A DNA stretch of 64,000 nt from Rheum nobile (Eukaryota > Streptophyta > Magnoliopsida > Caryophyllales > Polygonaceae), in NCBI GenBank assembly GCA_027886185.1, contig WOAB01000878.1:4662001-4726000 (forward strand), written 5' to 3'. Made by a program: the position numbers and the translations under genes. Numbering within the stretch: position 1 is the first letter of the stretch; each line of letters opens with the position of its first letter. Below the pieces are notes generated by a model. The model saw nothing but the letters and a program-made list of their open reading frames with translations, did not search any database and was not told the DNA's origin. Positions 1 to 11,620 of the stretch are shown here, piece after piece.

Positions 1-361
1 ATTCCAATATTCTCCATGAGGTGTTCCCGACGATTTTGGATCCATATGCATAATGTCCCTGACGTAGCTGATCAGGATCATTCTGGCACACTGTATCACA
101 AACCCCATAGCTATGAAGGGTTTGTTTCCAAAGTTGGGTCCTACCTAACCACGGGCTGCACTATCCCACAACCACCTAAACAAACAACCCGAAGATGGGT
201 GTGCTGATCCAGATCAACAATATATCGGTGATGTCTAGACCGAGTTGTTGCAAATAAGGTGTCAACAACGACACCTTCAATGCCCATGCGAACTGCACGG
301 CAACCTTTATAGAAGCAACGGTCAATATCTTCCACATCGGAGTTACAGCCATGTCGATCAA
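1..361 (-). pseudogene. Sucrose transporter-like pseudogene copy A (5' part, runs off left edge)
   Basis: The minus strand encodes the N-terminal membrane region of a SUT/SUC sucrose/H+ symporter. The motif FAWALKVSLLTPYLQQLG (within 176-361) matches the family signature around QFGWALQLSLLTPYVQ in transmembrane helix 1, and WISTPIFGL matches the next helix. The reading then shifts frame to GIVQPVV (141-175 region), the equivalent of the family's VQPLVGYYSD. Positions 1-120 hold the start of the next exon, which continues outside the window. The family moves sucrose with protons across the plasma or vacuolar membrane. Because the frame is broken and the same breaks recur in the other copies, I call it a pseudogene. 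It is head-to-head with copy B across a 78-bp spacer (362-439). Confidence 0.7.
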
Positions 362-439
362 TCTATATATCTACATGATCGAGAATAAAAAGCAAAATGA
401 GAAGAAACATTGATCGGCATAGTTTTACTTGAAATTTAG

Positions 440-1946
440 GTGGTTGTGGGATAGTGCAGCCCGTGGTTAGGTAGGACCCGGCTTGGGAATCACAAACCCT
501 TCATAGATATGGGGTTTGTGATACAGTATGCCAGAATGATCCTGATCAGCTACGTCAGGGACATTATGCATATGGATCCGAAATCGTCGGGAACACCTCA
601 TGGAGAATATTGGAATATCAAATTTACGTTCATTGGTGGTTGTTGGGCTATGGATCTCTTCAAGAGTTTGATTGAGGTAAAAATAAATTGGGTTTAATTG
701 TAGTATAATTTTAATATATATATTTTAGTGGAGATTAAATTAATAACATATATATTATTACTTATAGAGTTCAGTAGAAGGCATCTTAATTGATCTCTGT
801 CAAGAAGATGAACATCGGATAAAAAAAGCCTTTGGTTGGTCCACATTCTTCAACACAGTTGGGAATGTGGTCAACGATGTTGTTGCCTCGCACCCTCGGC
901 TCTACAAAATTCTCCCCTTCACCTGCAACCGTTGCTGCTATGAGAAATGCACCAACCTGAAAACAAGTTATTTTATTAACATATTTTTGTTGGCCATCTT
1001 CATATATATCACGTTCAAATATGTCTCACAACCTACATCCGACCAGGTACTGTATTATAGCTGGCTTGACATATTATATGAAGTAGTAAAATATTTATCT
1101 AGCTTAATTTGGGTCTAACATAAAGAAATTCAATTATTTCTCAAAATGGCTTGGGAGGTGAGCACGAGCTACAAGTACCTGGCCTCACCCATTGGAAGGA
1201 AGCTTTACGGAAGCCCTTCACCCGCCTGTACTTGGCATCGGCCCTCATCACAGTCGCTTGGTTCCCATTCGAGATGCTTGGCAGCGACTGTGTGGGTGCG
1301 GAAGTATACGGGGGGATTCTGATCTACCTGATTCCGTCATCTATATGGCAGGGGTACGGGAAGTGGCTCTGGGCCTCATGGTGAATGTTGTGGTCGTTGG
1401 AGTCATCTCCCTCCTCTTCAACCCACTCACCAAGGTCCTCGGAGGACTCCGGAGGACGTGGGGCTTATTTACCTTGTTGCTTGCGGGGTCGTTGGCTGCG
1501 TCGTTAGTGTTGAAGAAGAAGACCCAGCAAGCGGCACCCTTCGGAACTCATGCTCCAACGGGAATCCGAATTGGCATCTTGGCCTTCTTCGGAGTCATGG
1601 GCTTCCCGCAAGCAACCGCATTAAGCATTCTCACGTTGCTCATATCAACTTACTCTCGGGATGTTGCAACAAACCCTGGTAAGTATAACATTTATTTTGC
1701 ATAATAAATATATAATTACTAGTCTGATTCCGCCATTTTAGGCAAGATAATATAACGTACGTTGTTGTAGAGCGAGTAAAAGATGATGCCACTGCGCTAC
1801 TCAATGTTACGAATATCGTAGCTAGTCTGTTGGCCCTATTATTGTGTATTGGGGCCCGACTTGGCTATTCAATGATCACACTCGGAGCGGCTATTAGCAG
1901 CCTACTAATCTTCACCTGGCTTTCTCACATATATTCAGATACTTGA
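440..1946 (+). pseudogene. Sucrose transporter-like pseudogene copy B
   Basis: Four exon-like blocks follow SUT order. Block 1 (440-about 675) has KPFIDMGFVIQ and GGCWAMDLFKSLIE, ending at a GTAAAA donor. Block 2 (about 770-1048) has ILIDLCQEDEHRIK and LYKILPFT, matching the family's DLCQGDQQRTR and YKIFPFT. Block 3 (about 1150-1680) has ITVAWFPFEMLGSD (family WIAWFPFLLFDTDW) and then ALGLMVNVVVVGV, with a frame change between them. Block 4 (about 1770-1946) is the last membrane segment and ends in TGA. The exon holding the start codon and helix 1 is absent: the copy begins directly after a splice-acceptor-like TTTAG at the head-to-head spacer. It cannot make a full 12-helix transporter. It mirrors copy C and is nearly identical to copy D. 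Confidence 0.75.
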
Positions 1947-2335
1947 TGGGGATTTATTATGTGGAAACTGTTTCTTGTTATAATATCCCTGTAAATGACC
2001 ATGTATATATATATAATATTGATGTATTTTGATTTGTTTTGTTAATTAATAACTTTGGACTTTATCAATACTTCGGCCCTAAGCTATGAATTTTAAAAGC
2101 ACCCTTCATTGATCTTCATATCACTAGCTCATATATCACTAGCACCCTCCATTGAGCTAGTTATATGAAGATCAATGGAGGATGCTTTTAAAATTCATAG
2201 CTTAGGGCCGAAGTATTGATGAAGTCCAAAGTTATTAATTAACAAAACAAATCAAAATACATCAATATTATATATATACATGGTCATTTACAGGGATATT
2301 ATAACAAGAAACAGTTTCCACATAATAAATCCCCA
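1947..2335. repeat. Tail-to-tail palindrome centre between SUT copies B and C
   Basis: The 3' flanks of copies B and C are mirror images meeting near 2141. The words CTTCGGCCCTAAGCTATGAA (near 2072) and its reverse complement (near 2190) lie on either side, as do TTTGGACTTTATCAATA and its complement. The central loop holds the short repeat CATATATCACTAGC. The arms continue outward into the two pseudogenes, giving a palindrome of about 3.4 kb. A transcript crossing it could fold into long double-stranded RNA (inference). Confidence 0.8.
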
Positions 2336-4036
2336 TCAAGTATCTGAATATATGGGAGAAAGTCAGGTGAAGATTAGTAGGCTGCTAATAGCCGCTCTGA
2401 GTGTGAACATTGAATAGCCAAGTCAGGCCCCAATACACAATAATATGGGGACAGACCAGCTATGACATTCGTAACATTGAGTAGCGCAGTGGCAGCATCT
2501 TTTACTCGCTCTACAACAGCAAACACAACAACGTACGTTATATTTATCTTGCCTAAAATGGCGGAATCAGACTTCTAATTATATATATTATGCAAAATAT
2601 ATGTTATACTTACCAGGGTTTGATGCAACGTCCCGAGAGTAAGCCGATATGAGCAACGTGGGAATGCTTAATGCGGTTGCTTGTGGGAAGCCCACGACTC
2701 CGAGAAGGCCAAGATGCCAATTCGGATTCCCGTTAGAATGAGTTCCGAAGGGTGCCACTTGTTGGGCCTTCTTCTTCAACACTAACAACGCAGCCAGCGA
2801 CCCCACAAGCAACAAGGTAAATAAGCCCTACGTCCTCCGGAGTCCTCCGAGGACCTTGGTGAGTGGGTTGAAGACAAGGGAGACGACTCCAACGACCACA
2901 ACATTCACCATGAGGCCCAGAGCCGCTTCCTGTACCCCTACCATATAGATGGAGGAATGAGGTAGATCGGAATCCCCGTGTATACTTTCGCGCCCACGCA
3001 GTCGCTGCCAAGCATCTCGAATGGGAACCAAACGACTGTGATGAGGGTCGATGCCAAGTACAAGCGGGTGAAGGGCTTCCTCAAAGCTTCCTTCCAATGG
3101 GTGAGGCCAGGTACTTGTAGCTCGTGCTCACCTCCCAAGCCATTTTGAGAAATAATTGAATTTCTTTATGGTAGACCCAAATTAAGCCAGATAAATATTT
3201 TACTACTTCATATAATATGTCAAGCCATCTATAATACAGTACCTGGTCGGATGTAGGTTGCGAGACATATTTGAACGTGATATATATGAAGATGGCCAAC
3301 AAAAACATGTTAATAAAATAACTTGTTTTCAGGTTGGCGCATGTCTCATAGCAGAAGCGGTTGCGGGTGAAGGGGAGAATTTTGTAGAGCCGAGGGTGCG
3401 AGGCAACGGCATCGCTGACCACTTTCCCAATTGTGTTGAAGAATGTGGACCAACCGAAGGCTCTTTTTATCCGATGTTCATCTTCTTGACAAAGATCAAT
3501 TAAGATGCCTTCTACTGAACCCTCTACGTAATAATATCTATGTTATTAATTTAATCTCCACTAATATATATATATATTAAAATTATACTACAATTAACCC
3601 AATTTATTTTTACCTCAATCAAACTCTTGAAGAGATCCATAGCCCAACAACCACCAATGAACGTAAATTTGGTATTCCAATATTCTCCATAAGGTGTTCC
3701 CGACGATTTTGGATCCATATGCATAATGTCCCTGACGTAGCTGATCAGGATCATTTCGGCACACTGTATGACAAACCCCATAGCTATGAAGGGTTTGTGT
3801 TTCCCAAGCCGGGTCCTACCTAACCACGGGCTGCACTATCCCACAACCACCTAAACAAACAACCCAAAGATGGGTGTGCTGATCCAGATCAACAATATAT
3901 CGGTGACGTCTAGACCGAGTTGTTGCAAATAAGGTGTCAACAACGACACCTTCAATGCCCATGCGAAATGCACGACAACCTCTATAGAAGCAACAGTCAA
4001 TATCTTCCACATCGGAGTTACAGCCATGTCGATCAA
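2336..4036 (-). pseudogene. Sucrose transporter-like pseudogene copy C
   Basis: This is the most complete type of copy because it keeps the first exon (3851-4036, with AVTPMWKILTVAS and HFAWALKVSLLTPYLQQLG). It then continues through the QPVV block, GFVIQCAEMIL (3551-3781), the LYKILPFTRNRFCYETCANL block (about 3340-3500), the VVWFPFEMLGSD block (near 3010-3060), LGLMVNVVVVGVVSL, and a terminal block ending with a TCA (TGA on the minus strand) at 2336-2338. The frame breaks after GLFV and between VYTGIPIYL and the following ALGLMVN block, as in the other copies. At the break this copy reads ACACGGGG where B and D have a run of six G, but the length is the same. No plausible full-length protein. 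Confidence 0.75.
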
Positions 4037-4114
4037 TCTATATATCTACATGATCGAGAATAAAAAGCAAAATGAGAAGAAACATTGATCGGCATAGTTT
4101 TACTTGAAATTTAG
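4037..4114. other. Head-to-head spacer of SUT array
   Basis: A 78-bp spacer separates the start of minus-strand copy C from the first block of plus-strand copy D. It recurs almost unchanged at 362-439 and 7723-7800. It holds CTATATATCTACATGATCG and ends in a pyrimidine-rich acceptor-like CTTGAAATTTAG. Since the plus copies begin right after this acceptor, the spacer looks like an intron remnant where the inversion joint was made. It could also be a short bidirectional promoter; I see no clear TATA placement to support that. Confidence 0.5.
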
Positions 4115-5630
4115 GTGGTTGTGGGATAGTGCAGCCCGTGGTTAGGTAGGACCCGGCTTGGGAATCACAAACCCTTCATAGATATGGGGTTTGTGATACA
4201 GTATGCCAGAATGATCCTGATCAGCTACGTCAGGGACATTATGCATATGGATCCGAAATCGTCGGGAACACCTCATGGAGAATATTGGAATATCAAATTT
4301 ACGTTCATTGGTGGTTGTTGGGCGGATCTCTTCAAGAGTTTGATTGAGGTAAAAATAAATTGGGTTTAATTGTAGTATAATTTTAATATATATATTTTAG
4401 TGGAGATTAAATTAATAACATATATATTATTACTTATAGGGTTCAGTAGAAGGCATCTTAATTGATCTTTGTCAAGAAGATGAACATCGGATAAAAAGAG
4501 CCTTTGGTTGGTCCACATTCCTCAACACAGTTGGGAATGTGGTCAGCGATGTTGTTGCCTCGCACCCTCGGCTCTACAAAATTCTCCCCTTCACCTGCAA
4601 CCGCTTCTGCTATGAGACATGCACCAACCTGAAAACAATTTATTTTATTAACATATTTTTGTTGGCCATCTTCATATATATCACGTTCAAATATGTCTCG
4701 CAACCTACATCTGACCAGGTACTGTATTATAGCTGGCTTGTCATATTATATGAAGTAGTAAAATATTTATCTAGCTTAATTTGGGTCTAACATAAAGAAA
4801 TTCAATTATTTCTCAAAATGGCTTGGGAGGTGAGCACGAGCTACAAGTACCTGGCCTCACCCATTGGAAGGAAGCTTTACGGAAGCCCTTCACCCGCCTG
4901 TACTTGGCATCGGCCCTCATCACAGTCGCTTGGTTCCCATTCGAGATGCTTGGCAGCGACTGCGTGGGCGCGGAAGTATACGGGGGGATTCCGATCTACC
5001 TGATTCCGCCATCTATATGGCAGGGGTACGGGAAGTGGCTCTGGGCCTCATGGTGAATGTTGTGGTCGTTGGAGTCATCTCCCTCCTCTTCAACCCACTC
5101 ACCAAGGTCCTCGGAGGACTCCGGAGGACGTGGGGCTTATTTACCTTGTTGCTTGCGGGGTCGTTGGCTGCGTCGTTAGTGTTGAAGAAGAAGACCCAGC
5201 AAGCGGCACCCTTCGGAACTCATGCTCCAACGGGAATCCGAATTGGCATCTTGGCCTTCTTCGGAGTCATGGGCTTCCCGCAAGCAACCGCATTAAGCAT
5301 TCTCACGTTGCTCATATCAACTTACTCTCGGGATGTTGCAACAAACCCTGGTAAGTATAACATATATTTTGCATAATAAATATATAATTACTAGTCTGAT
5401 TCCGCCATTTTAGGCAAGATAATATAATGTACGTTGTTGTGTTTGTTGTTGTAGAGCGAGTAAAAGATGATGCCACTGCGCTACTCAATGTTACGAATAT
5501 CGTAGCTAGTCTGTTGGCCCTATTATTGTGTATTGGGGCCCGACTTGGCTATTCAATGATCACACTCGGAGCGGCTATTAGCAGCCTACTAATCTTCACC
5601 TGGCTTTCTCACATATATTCAGATACTTGA
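4115..5630 (+). pseudogene. Sucrose transporter-like pseudogene copy D
   Basis: Repeat of copy B 3,675 bp downstream, almost base for base. Blocks: GFVIQYARMIL (4184-4369, where GCWADLF lacks one codon relative to copy B), LYKILPFTCNRFCYETCTNL (4539-4710), ITVAWFPFEMLGSDCVGAEVYGG (4823-4990 region), ALGLMVNVVVVGVISLLFN through SRDVATNPG (about 5025-5350), and the terminal ARLGYSMITLGAAISSLLIF (5427-5630). The terminal block keeps a few extra codons (GTTGTGTTTGTTGTTGTAG) that copy B has lost. The frame breaks in the run of six G after VYGG; a seventh G would restore the family reading. Not expected to encode a transporter. Confidence 0.75.
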
Positions 5631-6019
5631 TGGGGATTTATTATGTGGAAACTGTTTCTTGTTATAATATCCCTGTAAATGACCATGTATATATATATAA
5701 TATTGATGTATTTTGATTTGTTTTGTTAATTAATAACTTTGGACTTTATCAATACTTCGGCCCTAAGTTATGAATTTTAAAAGCACCCTTCATTGATCTT
5801 CATATCACTAGCTCATATATCACTAGCACCCTCCATTGAGCTAGTTATATGAAGATCAATGGAGGATGCTTTTAAAATTCATAGCTTAGGGCCGAAGTAT
5901 TGATGAAGTCCAAAGTTATTAATTAACAAAACAAATCAAAATACATCAATATTATATATATACATGGTCATTTACATGGATATTATAACAAGAAACAGTT
6001 TCCACATAATAAATCCCCA
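5631..6019. repeat. Second tail-to-tail palindrome centre (copies D/E)
   Basis: Repeats the 1947-2335 centre, again 389 bp between the stop codons of the two facing copies, with the same CATATATCACTAGC loop near 5820. Having the same centre twice shows that an inverted pair was amplified as a unit, not inverted twice independently. Confidence 0.8.
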
Positions 6020-7722
6020 TCAAGTATCTGAATATATGGGAGAAAGTCAGGTGAAGATTAGTAGGCTGCTAATAGCCGCTCTAAGTGTGAACATTGAATA
6101 GCCAAGTCAGGCCCCAATACACAATAATATGGGGACAGACCAGCTACGACATTCGTAACATTGAGTAGTGTAGTGGCAACATCTTTTACTCGCTCTACAA
6201 CATCAAACACAACATATTTATCTTGCCTAAAATGGTGGAATCAGACTTGTAATTATATATATATTATGAAAAATATATGTTATACATACGAGGGTTTGTT
6301 GCAACGTCCCGAGAGTAAGCTGATATGAGCAACGTGGGAATGCTTAATGCGGTTGCTTGTGGGAAGCCCACGACTCCGAAGAAGGCCAAGATGCCAATTC
6401 GGATTCCCATTGGAGCATGAGTTCCGAAGGGTGCCGCTTGCTGGGCCTTCTTCTTCAACACTAACAACGCATTCAGTGACCTCACAAGCAACAAGGTAAA
6501 TAAGCACTATGTCCTTCGGAGTCCTTCGAGGACCTTGGTGAGTGGGTTGAAGACAAGGGAGACGACTCCAACGATCACAACATTCACCATGAGGCCCAGA
6601 GCCGCTTCCTGTACCCCTACCATATAGATGGAGGAATGAGGTAGATCGGAATCCCCTTGTATACTTCCGCGCCCACGCAGTCGCTGCCAAGCATCTCGAA
6701 TGGGAACCAAACGACTGTGATGAGGGCCGATGCCAAGTACAAGCGGGTGAAGGGCTTCCTCAAAGCTTCCTTCCAATGGGTGAGGCCAGGTACTTGTAGC
6801 TCGTGCTCACCTCCCAAGCCATTTTGAGAAATAATTGAATTTCTTTATGGTAGACCCAAATTAAGCCAGATAAATATTTTACTACTTCATATAATATGTC
6901 AAGCCATCTATAATACAGTACTTGGTCGGATGTAGGTTGCGAGACATATTTGAACGTGATATATATGAAGATGGCCAACAAAAACATGTTAATAAAATAA
7001 CTTGTTTTCAGGTTGGCGCATGTCTCATAGCAGAAGCGGTTGCGGGTGAAGGGGAGAATTTTGTAGAGCCGAGGGTGCGAGGCAACGGCATCGCTGACCA
7101 CTTTCCCAATTGTGTTGAAGAATGTGGACCAACCGAAGGCTCTTTTTATCCGATGTTCATCTTCTTGACAAAGATCAATTAAGATGCCTTCTACTGAACC
7201 CTCTACGTAATAATATCTATGTTATTAATTTAATCTCCACTAATATATATATATATATATATTAAAATTATACTACAATTAAACCCAATTTATTTTTACC
7301 TCAATCAAACTCTTGAAGAGATCCATAGCCCAACAACCACCAATGAACGTAAATTTGGTATTCCAATATTCTCCATGAGGTGTTCCCGACGATTTTGGAT
7401 CCATATGCATAATGTCCCTGACGTAGCTGATCAGGATCATTCTGGCACACTGTATGACAAACCCCATAGCTATGAAGGGTTTGTGTTTCCCAAGCCGGGT
7501 CCTACCTAACCACGGGCTGCACTATCTCACAACCACCTAAACAAACAACCCGAAGATGGGTGTGCTGATCCAGATCAACAATATATCGGTGACGTCTAGA
7601 CCGAGTTGTTGCAAATAAGGTGTCAACAACGACACCTTCAACGCCCATGCGAACTGCACGGCAACCTTTATAGAAGCAACGGTCAATATCTTCCACATCG
7701 GAGTTACAACCATGTCGATCAA
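6020..7722 (-). pseudogene. Sucrose transporter-like pseudogene copy E
   Basis: Second minus-strand copy with exon 1 (7537-7722, FAWALKVSLLTPYLQQLGLD). It then has GFVIQCARMIL (7279-7467), LYKILPFTRNRFCYETCANL (6760-7101), VVWFPFEMLGSDCVGAEVY (6617-6817), ALGLMVNVVIVGVVSL (6507-6776) and a final block ending at 6020. It carries the shared frame break after VYKGIPIYL. It differs from copy C by scattered substitutions, for example K for T before GIPIYL. The intron near 7240 holds a longer (TA)n run than in copy C. Pseudogene. Confidence 0.75.
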
Positions 7723-7800
7723 TCTATATATCTACATGATCGAGAATAAAAATCAAAATGAGAAGAAACATTGATGGGCATAGTTTTACTTGAATTTTAG

Positions 7801-8331
7801 GTGGTTGTGGGATAGTGCAGCCCGTGGTTAGGTAGGACCCGACTTGGGAAACACAAACCCTTTATAGCTATGGGGTTTGTGATACAGTGTGCCAAAATGA
7901 TCCTGATCAGCTACGTCAGGGACATTATGCATATGGATCCAAAGTCGTCGGGAATACCTCATGGAGAATATTGGAATATCAAATTTAAGTTCATTGGTGG
8001 TTGTTGGGCTATGGATCTCTTCAAGAGTTTGATTGGGGTAAAAATAAATTGGGTTTAATTGTAGTATAATTTTAATATATATATTTTGTGGAGATTAAAT
8101 TAATAACATATATATTATTACGTACAGGTTCCGTAGAAGGCATCTTAATTGATCTTTGTCAAGAAGATGAACATCGGATAAAAAGAACCTTCGGTTGGTC
8201 CACATTCTTCAACACAGTTGGGAATGTGGTCATCGATGTTGTTGCCTCGCACCCTCGGCTCTACAAAATTCTCCCCTTCACCCGCAACCGCTTCTGCTAT
8301 GAGACATGCACCAACCTGAAAACAAATTATA
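7801..8331 (+). pseudogene. Sucrose transporter-like pseudogene copy F (3'-truncated)
   Basis: Third plus-strand copy. It starts at the same acceptor-like TTTTAG joint and holds GFVIQCAKMILISYVRD (7870-8058) and the LYKILPFTRNRFCYETCTNLK block (to about 8325). Homology to copies B and D then stops: where they continue ATTTTATTAACATATTTTTG, this copy changes to unrelated AT-rich sequence. This marks the right breakpoint of the array. Confidence 0.7.
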
Positions 8332-10743
8332 ACAAATTGCATGTTTTCATCGTCGTCATCAATATTTATTATGGTACAAATTTATGTTACCACACTTAAT
8401 CACCGGGCTTCTCCATAGTTTCCACATAAAGTTTGGTTGTAACTGTGCGTTAGGTATATAGAGGAATAAAAAGACAATAATTTTAACCTTTTATTGAGGC
8501 CCACCTAAAATAATTGAGGCCCACCTAAAATAATTTAAAACGAAAGAAGAAAGATGGCAGTCACAGGAATCCAAGTAATTAAGCATTTAGAAACTAACTA
8601 AAATACCCTTCTTAGTTACCATGACTTGTGTCGGTTTGGAAGTGACCGAAGATGGAGGTATAAAAAGAACGATATTTTAGTTGGTTCGTAACATGCATGC
8701 AAATTAAATTATAGTTTCAAATTAAGTTTCTGCTCGTATATAAATGACGTTAGAGTCATTCAAAAATGGTTTGACGACCAAGAAAAATTGGCTAAGAAGA
8801 GAATTATAGTTTCTAATGAAAATTAAGTATCAAATTAGAGGAAAAACTATAATTTGAAACTTAATTTTAGTTAGTTTGTAACCCTAATTTAATTTGAAAC
8901 GTCATATATATTTTAACAGAGGAGTACGAAACATACTGCTGCCCATCCTTCCCCAAATTTGTACAAACTCAAGAAAAGAACCAAAAAGCAAAAGCAGTAA
9001 GTGCACTATGACGTTAGGGCCTAAAATTGTACACACTCAAAGAAAGAAGAAAAGTCAAACTTAGGGTTTATTTGTTACTACAATTTACTCCGTATATAGT
9101 CATTATAACAAATACTAACTTTTTTTTTTCCTAAAAATATGGTTATGTAACATTGAAAACTGTGTATAAGAATTAAACTTTTAATTTAAAAAAAAGGATT
9201 TTGGAAAAAGGTGTTAGTGAGATAAGGTACATATGTTATATAAATATTTGTCAAGAGACAAATAAATTTATTTGATATAATTATATTATCACAAACGTAT
9301 AATATATTTATAAATTAATTGTCAAACAAATTCTTAGTAAGTAGAAAATGACGAGTGTCGAATTTTCTCTTAAGTAAAAGTATGCGTAATGCATTTCTAT
9401 TTTGAAAATTTTATGAAGATCAAATCAATTGGATATGTGTTCAAAAAATACCTTACAAGATCGGGTAAAAACTTATATAAACTTTTTAGCTGTATGAACT
9501 TAAACATAAAAAGTACAAAACTTAAACCATGGGATAAAAATTCTGGTTGGTTGTAATAATTAACTTTGGAACAATGTTGGGTCCAAAGTTAATATTTCAA
9601 GTTCAGCACTTACCTTCTAAAACAAAAACATAAACTAGACGCACAAGTTTTGTATAACAGTGAGGGATGCTTATAGTTGTCCAACCCGGTCTATTCAATT
9701 CTTGTAACCCGATTTAAAATATTCAAGTTATCCGCAGGATCAAAAAGACTCTTAGGAACGTATGCCTCGAATATTTTAACAATGTGCTACTATTATACTA
9801 TATGTAAATTATATATGTATACTACAAGCGTAAATAAATAGCCTATTACTAAACTAGTGAGATTTCAACCCAAAATCAATTGACAATGGATGGAATAGTA
9901 AACAACCTAAGTATTTTTGTCATTTGATTGAAATTGTATGCTGGTAAAGCTACTTAAGTATTTTGTTTGAATTTGTATGTTGAACATATTACTAAACTAG
10001 TTGATGAATATGATGATTTTTTCTTTGGAGTGAAGGAACTTCTTATGATAAACTTGGATACATTAGGATATCCGAAATAAATATCCAATCCTAGCCTAGA
10101 TATACAGATCGGATATCCGAACACTTTTGAATTAAATAAAAATATAACTTTATAAGATATTTTTAGAATATCCGATCCAAATAAACCCTAATTTCTAGTA
10201 CGATTCTCCTGAATTAATCGTGTTGTGGGCATACTCTAAGAACTTTATTTTAGTAATATTTTTTAGTCATTTGTTAAGGGTTTATTTATTTTTTGAAAAT
10301 AACTTATAAATAATTTTTTATTTTAATTTATTAGCATGTGCACATGAACACGTTAGAAAAACTGTATGACAATACACTAGTGAATCTTGCACAAAAATAG
10401 ATTGAGCTTCTCGTTAGGTTTTGAATGCAAATATATGGCATATGATATGGCATTTATTGCCCCATTGTCCTCATTTTTCGTTTGGGTTGCTTGTAGCATC
10501 TATCTTCTTTTTTTTGGTGCAGTGTAGCATCTATCTTCTTAGAAATGCTATATATAAATAGGGTTATTTCTTCCTTTTTTGGTCTTGAGGGTTATTTCTT
10601 TTTGGAATGTGGTAAACGTTACTATCATAATTTTTTTCTACTATCTTCTTTAGCCAATTCTTGCTTTTCTATTGTTTTTCTTCAACTTAATTTGATCTTA
10701 TATAATTTCTCACATAATAAATAAGTACATTAATCATTGGGAG
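8332..10743. other. AT-rich intergenic sequence
   Basis: No coding block that I can support. It holds a tandem duplication of ATTGAGGCCCACCTAAAATA (8492-8532), partly self-complementary AT-rich words around 8700-8880 (a possible decayed MITE), a poly-T run near 9119, and a short repeat of the phrase around AGCATCTATCTTCTT (10,496-10,543). Confidence 0.6.
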
Positions 10744-11460
10744 GATTTGCCTATGCTTAGGTGTACAGATCAAGATGGCTGTCGTGCCAATGTGGCAGAT
10801 GATGGCCCTTGCTTCCATCAATGCTGCTATTCAATTCGGGTGGGCACTGAAGGTGTCACTGTTGACACCGTTGAAGTCGTATCTGCAGACGGATATAACC
10901 ACCATCCTATATTGGTTGAGTGCTCTGGGATGTGGAGTGGTAGTTCCACTGGTTACAGCTTATTGTAGCCGGTGTAGATCGAGAAGTACAATCCCTTTAT
11001 TGCGATTGGGGTTGTGCTTCGCTAAGGACCTCGGGGGTGGCAAATACCCGAAGTGTACAACTTTTGGATGGTGTTGAACATGTCCACTTGTGGGAGCTGG
11101 ATGATGGATTTTTTGAAGATTATGATTGAGGTTAAAAACTAGGGTTTCTACTGATTTCAAATATTTTTAACTGATTTTAAGCTATATTAAGTTATATATT
11201 TGCATGATTCGGTGAAAGACTATTTGGGTGATCTATGCCAAGGTGACCAGCAGCGGCTGAGAACCTCCAAGTTGTTGTTCATAGTCTTCAACACACTCAG
11301 GAGTGTGTTGGGGTATGCCTTCAGCTGGTATACAAACTTGTACAAGATCCTCCCTTTCACCATAACTGAATCTTGTGACATCATGTGCGCCAACTTTAAA
11401 ATATGATGTTTTGGCAACATACTCTTTATTGTCGTGGTATTATTGATTGTGTTAATCGTC
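10744..11460 (+). pseudogene. Diverged sucrose transporter-like pseudogene G
   Basis: A start-like ATG at 10,775 opens AVVPMWQMMALASIN and QFGWALKVSLLTPLK, closer to the canonical SUT helix 1 than the 1-8 kb array. It continues VVVPLVTAYCSR (family VVVQPLVGYYSDR) and then loses frame. A second block (11,200-11,406) has GDLCQGDQQRLRTSK, VLGYAFSWYTNLYKILPFT and ESCDIMCANFK, matching the family's DLCQGDQQRTRTANA, VLGYAAGSY and ESCDVYCANLK. The next exons are missing because the sequence turns back on itself near 11,540. It is the left arm of an inverted pair with copy H. Not functional as read. Confidence 0.7.
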
Positions 11461-11620
11461 GTCCTGTTGTCCGCAGCCGAGCATGTATTAAAGATCGAAA
11501 ATAGTATCTCATGTGTACATATATACTAGATAAATTGCATTACGTTCATATATGTACACATGAGATACTATTTTCGATCTTTAATACATGCTCGACTGTA
11601 GGCAACGGGACGACGATTAA
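11460..11620. repeat. Palindrome centre of the G/H SUT pair
   Basis: GATCGAAAATAGTATCTCAT (near 11,495) is followed by its reverse complement near 11,562, with TGTACATATA on both inner sides and a short loop holding AAATTGCATTACG. The arms extend outward through both pseudogenes. Same architecture as the 1-8 kb array but with diverged sequence. Confidence 0.75.

Noticed and set aside
1192..1704. 170-codon frames in SUT copies (also 4864-5376) as single proteins
   Set aside because: The first third reads the SUT exon out of frame; only the part after YMAGVRE matches the family. They are frameshifted pseudogene pieces, not new genes.
8655..8900. MITE with inverted AT-rich words
   Set aside because: The words are not clean reverse complements and no target duplication was found.
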